Below are positions 45,064-49,902 of a stretch of 49,902 nt of DNA, one piece after another. Both the position numbers and the translations under genes were made by a program. The stretch lies in assembly GCA_026932145.1 (NCBI GenBank), contig JAIXKT010000050.1:32429-82330 (forward strand). The letters are read 5' to 3'. Within the stretch, counting starts at the first letter, position 1. Every line of letters begins with the position of its first letter. The stretch comes from Bacteroidia bacterium (GTDB taxonomy: Bacteria > Bacteroidota > Bacteroidia > J057 > JAIXKT01). Under the pieces are notes generated by a model that made no database searches, had not been told where the DNA came from, and saw only the letters and a program-made list of their open reading frames with translations.

Positions 45064-45815
45064 GCTGGTTTCAAAACTTATTTAGAAAATCAAAAGATAG
45101 CCAATCTTCTTTAAGTTTGGCTATCTTGAAGGTTGATATGCACTCTCATCTACTGCCCGGTATTGATGACGGTTCGCAATCTATAGAAGAATCTATCACT
45201 TTAATTCGCGGATTATATGAACTCGGCTACCGCAAGTTAATCACCACCCCTCACGTGATGGCAGACCAGTATCGAAATACACCAGAAATAATCCAAACTA
45301 AGTTAGCAGAAGTCCAAGCTAAATTAGCAGACCTTCAAATATCGATTCAGATAGAAGCATCTGCCGAATATATGATTGACGACGGATTTGAGGCTAAGTT
45401 AGAAAATAAAGAACTCATTACATTTGGTAATCAGCATATTTTAGTAGAAACTTCTATGATGGTTCAACCGCCTTTTTTTGAGGAAATTATTTTCAAATTA
45501 AAAACAAGCGGCTATCGCCCAATATTGGCGCATCCAGAACGATATAATTTTTATTGGCAAGACTTTAAGCAATTTCACCGGCTAAAAGACTTAGGCTTAC
45601 TACTCCAGCTAAATATCAACTCCTTATCCGGAGTATATGCTCCGTTAGCAGTAAAGGCAGCTAAATATTTAATTCAAAATAATCTTATAGATTTTCTGGG
45701 AACAGATACACACCACGAAAGACATTTACAATTAATTTCCAAAACAGTTTTACATCCGGATATACAGCAACTGCTTAATTCCGGGCGGCTACAGAACTAT
45801 ACCTTATGCAACTAA
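45060..45815 (+). CDS. CpsB/YwqE-like PHP-domain protein-tyrosine phosphatase
   Basis: Metal-dependent tyrosine phosphatase that should dephosphorylate the adjacent Wzc-like kinase. The 251-residue PHP-fold protein has the metal ligands in DMHSHLLPGIDDG (His28, His30), the TTPHVM stretch, ILAHPERYNF and the C-terminal GTDTHHERH (near residue 218). It resembles CpsB of Streptococcus and YwqE of Bacillus rather than the low-molecular-weight Wzb type. Its start overlaps the kinase stop by four bases and its end overlaps the flippase gene by ten, so the three are translationally linked. Confidence 0.92.
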   Translation: MSWFQNLFRKSKDSQSSLSLAILKVDMHSHLLPGIDDGSQSIEESITLIRGLYELGYRKLITTPHVMADQYRNTPEIIQTKLAEVQAKLADLQISIQIEASAEYMIDDGFEAKLENKELITFGNQHILVETSMMVQPPFFEEIIFKLKTSGYRPILAHPERYNFYWQDFKQFHRLKDLGLLLQLNINSLSGVYAPLAVKAAKYLIQNNLIDFLGTDTHHERHLQLISKTVLHPDIQQLLNSGRLQNYTLCN

Positions 45816-47272
45816 GACGGTTAGCATCTCAAAGTGCTTTATACGGACTTAGTTCTATTATCGGAAGATTAATTAATTGGTTATTAACGCCCTATTTTGT
45901 TCACCATTTTTCTTTATCTGACTTTGGTGCATTCTCTGACCTATATGCGTGGATGTTTTATCCCCAAATTTTGCTGACTCTTGGCTTAGAAACCTCTTTC
46001 TTTAGATTTTCTCAAAATACTGAATCAGCGGATAAAAATTATGCAAACTCTACGTGGGCAATTTTTCTACTATCCTGTTGTTTCGGAATAGTTATTATTA
46101 GTTTTAATCCCTTCATTTCAAAAATATTAGGTTACTCAAGTAACCCTGAGTGGGTTTTGTTGGTAGCTGGAATTATTATCTTAGATTGCTGGGCAGCCTT
46201 GCCAATGGCAAAGTTACGTTATGACCAAAAGGCCAAGCAGTTTGTATTTACCTCATTGGTAAGTATCGCTATCACGCTGTTATTAAGTATTTTATTTGTT
46301 ACTATTTTATCTTGGGGAGTATCTGGTGCGCTGTTGGCAAATCTAATAGCATCTTTGGTACGGTTACTTTGTGCATTGTATCAAAACTTACCTAATCCGT
46401 ATAAGTTGTCATTAAAAAAAGTGCAGCAATTGGGTTACTACGGTAGTTTTATTATGGTAGCTGGCTTAGTAGGCTCTTTAAATGAAACTTTAGATAGGAA
46501 TTTGCTGCCGCGCTTATGGAAAACGGGTTGGTATTTCGGCGCAGTGCGTACAGGCTTAGAACTCAATGCAATTTATTCCGCTAATTATAAACTTGGAATG
46601 ATCATCACATTGGTTTCACAAGCTTTTCGGTATGCAGCAGACCCCATCTTTTTTAAAAATATCCAAAATAAAAATAGCCAAACTTTTCTGGCACGTAGCT
46701 TCTTCTACTTTGTATTACTTTGTTTACTTGCATTTTTTATAATTTCCAGCTTCTCTTTTGAAATAGTATCATTTCACTTTTGGGGGCTTACCAGCAAAAC
46801 CTTACTCCCAAATTCTTATTGGGTAGGAATAAAAGCAATCCCGCTAATATTGTTAGCAAACGTTTTCTTAGCTACTTATTATCAGTTAAGTATCTGGTTT
46901 AAAATTACCGGACAGTTACGTTTTGGGTTGTTTTTTGCCATTATAGGTGCGTTAATAACTATCTTCGGAAATGTAGTATTTATTCCTTATTTCGGATTTA
47001 TAGCCTGCGCATGGGCAACTTTTTTTTGCTACCTAACAATGACAGTCTTATGTTATCTTGTGGGGCAACAATACTATCGGATTCCCTATCCAATTAAGCG
47101 AATCTCTGGATACGCCATCCTGCTCATAACCGCTTCCTTATTAAACCAAAAACTTACAACTATTGGCATTTTTAACCTAAATGAATTTATGTTAAAAATG
47201 CTAATCTCAATACTTGCAATCAGTATCATAGGAATTATAGAATCCAAAAAACCAATTGCATGGCCTACCTAA
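45806..47272 (+). CDS. Wzx-like lipopolysaccharide/EPS flippase (MATE/MVF superfamily)
   Basis: Inner-membrane flippase likely to move lipid-linked oligosaccharide units to the periplasm. The 488-residue protein has about twelve hydrophobic helices, starting with RRLASQSALYGLSSIIGRLINWLLTPYFVHHFS, the usual N terminus of Polysacc_synt proteins, with ALPMAKLRYDQKAKQF near residue 131 and a paired arrangement in the second half. No catalytic residues are expected. Its ATG overlaps the phosphatase gene by ten bases. It is the last gene of the exopolysaccharide unit; no glycosyltransferase or polymerase gene is in the window, so the sugar-building genes must be elsewhere. A teichoic-acid or O-antigen substrate cannot be excluded. 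Confidence 0.88.
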   Translation: MQLRRLASQSALYGLSSIIGRLINWLLTPYFVHHFSLSDFGAFSDLYAWMFYPQILLTLGLETSFFRFSQNTESADKNYANSTWAIFLLSCCFGIVIISFNPFISKILGYSSNPEWVLLVAGIIILDCWAALPMAKLRYDQKAKQFVFTSLVSIAITLLLSILFVTILSWGVSGALLANLIASLVRLLCALYQNLPNPYKLSLKKVQQLGYYGSFIMVAGLVGSLNETLDRNLLPRLWKTGWYFGAVRTGLELNAIYSANYKLGMIITLVSQAFRYAADPIFFKNIQNKNSQTFLARSFFYFVLLCLLAFFIISSFSFEIVSFHFWGLTSKTLLPNSYWVGIKAIPLILLANVFLATYYQLSIWFKITGQLRFGLFFAIIGALITIFGNVVFIPYFGFIACAWATFFCYLTMTVLCYLVGQQYYRIPYPIKRISGYAILLITASLLNQKLTTIGIFNLNEFMLKMLISILAISIIGIIESKKPIAWPT

Positions 47273-47391
47273 AAAGATAGCTTAGGCTTCAAAAAATTAT
47301 CGGTTTCATACTGCTTAACCTAAAATACTAAGTTTTTGGCATGAAAACCATAAGTTATTAGAAAAACAACCAAACACAGACCGATAAGTCG

Positions 47392-47399
47392 TAACTTTG
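47392..47399 (+). promoter_or_regulatory. -7 box (TAACTTTG) of asnS
   Basis: TAACTTTG followed by CG matches TAnnTTTG, and gives a transcript start near 47406, about 15 bases before the ATG at 47421. It shows that an apparent TTG start at 47397 lies inside the promoter. A -33 element is not clear. Confidence 0.6.
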
Positions 47400-47420
47400 C
47401 GAACTTTTTTAGCTTTAAAA

Positions 47421-48824
47421 ATGAAGCGGACAAAAATAAAAGAATTGATTCAGAAACAGCCTGCTAATGAAACCCAAACAGTTATGGGCTGGATAAAAAC
47501 CAAACGGGAGGGAAAAAAATATTCCTTTATTGAACTCAATGACGGATCAACTATTTCCGGGTTGCAGTTGGTTTTAGATAACACTATTTTGGGAGAAGAT
47601 ATACGAAAAAAATTAACAACCGGTGCCTGCATTTCGGCCACCGGTAATATCGTAGCTTCCTCCGGAAAAGAACAAAATATAGAAATGCAACCATCTCATA
47701 TCGAGATATTTGGGGAGTCAGACCCAGATACTTTTCCCTTACAAAAAAAAGCCCATTCATTGGAATTTCTACGGGAAATAGCCCATTTACGCCCCAAAAC
47801 CAAAACATTTAGCAGCGTATTACGCTTGCGCCATGCAATGGCATATCAGATTCACCATTTCTTTCACCAAAAAGGATTTTATTATATCCATACCCCCATC
47901 ATCACCGGCTCTGACTGCGAAGGCGCAGGCGAAATGTTTCAAGTTACTACCCTAAACCTAAATAATATCCCCAAAAATGAACACGGAATTGATTTTTCGG
48001 CAGACTTCTTTGGGAAACCTACTCATCTAACCGTTAGCGGACAACTACAAGGAGAGTTAGCTGCAATGGGACTTTCGGAAATCTATACTTTTGGCCCTAC
48101 TTTTCGGGCAGAAAACTCAAACACAGCCAGACATTTAGCCGAATTTTGGATGATAGAACCAGAAATGGCATTCTATGACCTAAATGACAACATGAACCTT
48201 GCCGAAGAACTCTTGAAAAACGTAGTTCAATTTGCACTAAACGAATATCTTGAAGATTTAACCTATCTTTCCGCCCAAACCGCCGAAGAACACCAACCCA
48301 AAGACCATTTACTCCAAAAACTGCACGTTGTCTTAGAAAACCCTTTTGAAAGAATTACCTACACGCAGGCAATACAAATACTAACAGACTGTAAACACCC
48401 ATTTGAATATCCAGTTTTTTGGGGCGCAGACCTGCAATCAGAACATGAACGATATTTAGTAGAGAAACATTTTCAGCGTCCGGTAATTTTAACAGATTAT
48501 CCTAAGGAAATAAAAGCCTTCTATATGAAGCAAAATGATGACGGAAAAACCGTAAGAGCAATGGATGTACTTTTTCCGGGAATCGGCGAAATAATAGGCG
48601 GCTCACAGCGAGAGGAAAATTATACCAAACTCCTGCAACGTATCCGCGAATTAGAATTACCGGAGGCTAATTATTGGTGGTATTTAGATACCCGGCGTTT
48701 CGGTGCAGCTCCGCATAGCGGATTCGGCCTCGGCTTTGAACGCTTACTACTATTCATAACAGGAATGACCAATATCCGAGACGTTATCCCCTTTCCAAGA
48801 ACACCCAAAAACGCCGAATTTTAA
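47421..48824 (+). CDS. asnS: Asparaginyl-tRNA synthetase
   Basis: Class II synthetase that charges tRNA-Asn directly. The 467-residue protein has the N-terminal OB-fold anticodon-binding domain (about 15-110; [23 protein letters not shown]), motif 2 in [25 protein letters not shown] and motif 3 in [12 protein letters not shown]. The AsnRS-type [11 protein letters not shown] block distinguishes it from AspRS and LysRS. The frame extends to a TTG at 47397, but that codon lies inside the -7 box, so the ATG at 47421 is used. It follows the EPS unit on the same strand with its own promoter and is 32 bases before fbp. Confidence 0.95.
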   Translation: MKRTKIKELIQKQPANETQTVMGWIKTKREGKKYSFIELNDGSTISGLQLVLDNTILGEDIRKKLTTGACISATGNIVASSGKEQNIEMQPSHIEIFGESDPDTFPLQKKAHSLEFLREIAHLRPKTKTFSSVLRLRHAMAYQIHHFFHQKGFYYIHTPIITGSDCEGAGEMFQVTTLNLNNIPKNEHGIDFSADFFGKPTHLTVSGQLQGELAAMGLSEIYTFGPTFRAENSNTARHLAEFWMIEPEMAFYDLNDNMNLAEELLKNVVQFALNEYLEDLTYLSAQTAEEHQPKDHLLQKLHVVLENPFERITYTQAIQILTDCKHPFEYPVFWGADLQSEHERYLVEKHFQRPVILTDYPKEIKAFYMKQNDDGKTVRAMDVLFPGIGEIIGGSQREENYTKLLQRIRELELPEANYWWYLDTRRFGAAPHSGFGLGFERLLLFITGMTNIRDVIPFPRTPKNAEF

Positions 48825-48856
48825 ACATTATCCACTATTTTTCGTATAAAACCGCA

Positions 48857-49855
48857 ATGACAACAACCTTAGAACAATTCATTGTAGAGCAAGAATATCA
48901 TACAGAAGATGCAACAGGCTCATTCTCAAAATTATTAAGAGATTTAATGCTTGCCGCTAAGATTATTCATAGAGAAGTAAACTTAGCCGGATTAGCCAAT
49001 ATATTGGGAAGTACCGGCCAAACCAACATCCAAGGAGAACAGGTTACCAAATTGGATGTTTTTGCAAACCACCAACTTATCAGAATGCTCTCTATGGGAG
49101 GGCAAGTCTGCGCGCTCGCATCCGAAGAAAATGATGAAGTCATTCTCCTCCCTGACTCACAAGGAAAATATGTTGTACTATTTGACCCACTGGATGGCTC
49201 TAGCAACATAGACGTAAGTGCCCCTATCGGAACTATATTTGCCATTTATAGAAGACTAAATCAGGATGCACCCCCAAGTATTGCCGATTGCCTACAACCC
49301 GGAAACAAACAAATAGCAGCCGGCTATGTCTTATATGGTTCCAGTACAATTTTGGTCTATGCAACCAAACGCAGCGTTAATGGCTTCACCTTAGACCCAT
49401 CCTTAGGAGAGTTTTTACTATCTCACCCAAATATTAAATTCCCACAAAACGGAAATACATATTCTGTTAATGAAGGTAACTTTGAACGATTTGAACCCGG
49501 CCTAAAATCCTTTTTGCAATATTTAAAACAAGAAGATAAAGCCACTAACCGCCCCTACACAGGCCGGTATATCGGAACATTAGTTGCCGATTTTCACAGA
49601 AATCTTATCAAAGGAGGTATTTACATTTATGCCGGACTTACCAAAAACCCAAAAGGGAAATTAAGATTACTATATGAATGCAACCCATTATCCTTTATTG
49701 CAGAACAAGCAGGCGGAAAAGCATCCAACGGAAATGACCGTATTATGGATACAATACCCGTTGAACTGCATCAAAGAACCCCAATTTTTATTGGAAATGC
49801 ACACGATGTAGAACTTGTAGAGCAAATGATGGCTTCCGAAAAGATAGTTTTTTAA
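48857..49855 (+). CDS. fbp: Class I fructose-1,6-bisphosphatase
   Basis: Gluconeogenic phosphatase converting fructose-1,6-bisphosphate to fructose-6-phosphate. The 332-residue class I enzyme has the metal-binding and catalytic FDPLDGSSNIDVSAPIGT (about residues 109-126), EENDEVILLP upstream of it, GRYIGTLVADFHR in the middle and the CNPLSFIAEQAGGKAS motif near the C terminus. Length is typical (330-340), so it is complete. It starts 32 bases after asnS and may share its transcript. The last 47 bases of the window are T-rich with no clear hairpin. Confidence 0.96.
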   Translation: MTTTLEQFIVEQEYHTEDATGSFSKLLRDLMLAAKIIHREVNLAGLANILGSTGQTNIQGEQVTKLDVFANHQLIRMLSMGGQVCALASEENDEVILLPDSQGKYVVLFDPLDGSSNIDVSAPIGTIFAIYRRLNQDAPPSIADCLQPGNKQIAAGYVLYGSSTILVYATKRSVNGFTLDPSLGEFLLSHPNIKFPQNGNTYSVNEGNFERFEPGLKSFLQYLKQEDKATNRPYTGRYIGTLVADFHRNLIKGGIYIYAGLTKNPKGKLRLLYECNPLSFIAEQAGGKASNGNDRIMDTIPVELHQRTPIFIGNAHDVELVEQMMASEKIVF

Positions 49856-49902
49856 TTTTTTTCTTTGTGTATCATTGGGTTATGTTTTTTTTTATTATTT
49901 TT

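Overview
The window looks like an ordinary chromosomal segment of a Bacteroidota bacterium. Evidence: two proteins with type IX secretion C-terminal sorting domains (YPNP / FPNP motifs), two SusC-like TonB receptors with an N-terminal carboxypeptidase-regulatory-like domain, promoters of the TTG/TTTG - about 20 nt - TAnnTTTG type, no clear Shine-Dalgarno sequences before the starts I examined, and tRNA genes without an encoded CCA. I cannot place it below phylum. G+C is moderate in most genes (35-42 % in three lines counted by hand) and lower in asnB and the exopolysaccharide genes (25-30 % in lines counted).

Layout. 177-9847 (minus): mnmG, a TonB receptor, a secreted protein built from nine 30-residue repeats, and a very large NtrY-like histidine kinase. 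9848-13832 (plus): an accessory patch with asnB, an IS5-like element reduced to its ends, and a PseB-like sugar-nucleotide dehydratase whose ATG start is missing. 13871-17738 (minus): M28 peptidase, HU-TM-SPOR protein, trpS. 17935-21762 (plus): rpsA, a 68-residue membrane protein, accD, and a NodB-type deacetylase overlapping accD. 21782-28080 (mixed): TonB receptor, DUF6089-like barrel, tRNA-Gly(GCC), tRNA-Leu(TAA), a flippase-like membrane protein directly after the tRNAs, and an SPFH/SHOCT protein. 28248-34407 (plus): a metabolic run acs - mce - bioD - scoA - scoB - ftcD. 34465-37216: secreted proteins and a small membrane protein. 37234-41610 (minus): gyrB followed closely by an adhesin-like protein, a scarred penicillin-acylase gene and a class-A-beta-lactamase-like hydrolase. 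41874-47272 (plus): an exopolysaccharide unit (Wza-like exporter, Wzc-like tyrosine kinase, YwqE/CpsB-like phosphatase, Wzx-like flippase). 47421-49855 (plus): asnS and fbp.

How the genes work together. The 41.9-47.3 kb unit is a coherent capsule/EPS machine: outer-membrane export protein, copolymerase/kinase with a Tyr-Gly tail, PHP-type phosphatase to dephosphorylate it, and a lipid-linked oligosaccharide flippase. The 28.2-34.4 kb run handles short-chain acyl-CoA (acetate activation, methylmalonyl-CoA epimerisation, ketone-body CoA transfer), biotin synthesis and histidine breakdown. The rest is housekeeping: tRNA modification, translation, fatty-acid initiation, DNA topology, gluconeogenesis.

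I found no CRISPR array, toxin-antitoxin pair, recognisable defence island or prophage. The most unusual items are two genes with matching internal deletions (the transposase at 12225-12418 and the acylase at 38529-38744), a pseB-like gene without an ATG just downstream of the IS remnant, a long perfect palindrome at 35948-35997, a nine-fold 30-residue repeat protein, and a tRNA operon leading into a TTG-started membrane protein gene. None is strong evidence for a new system.
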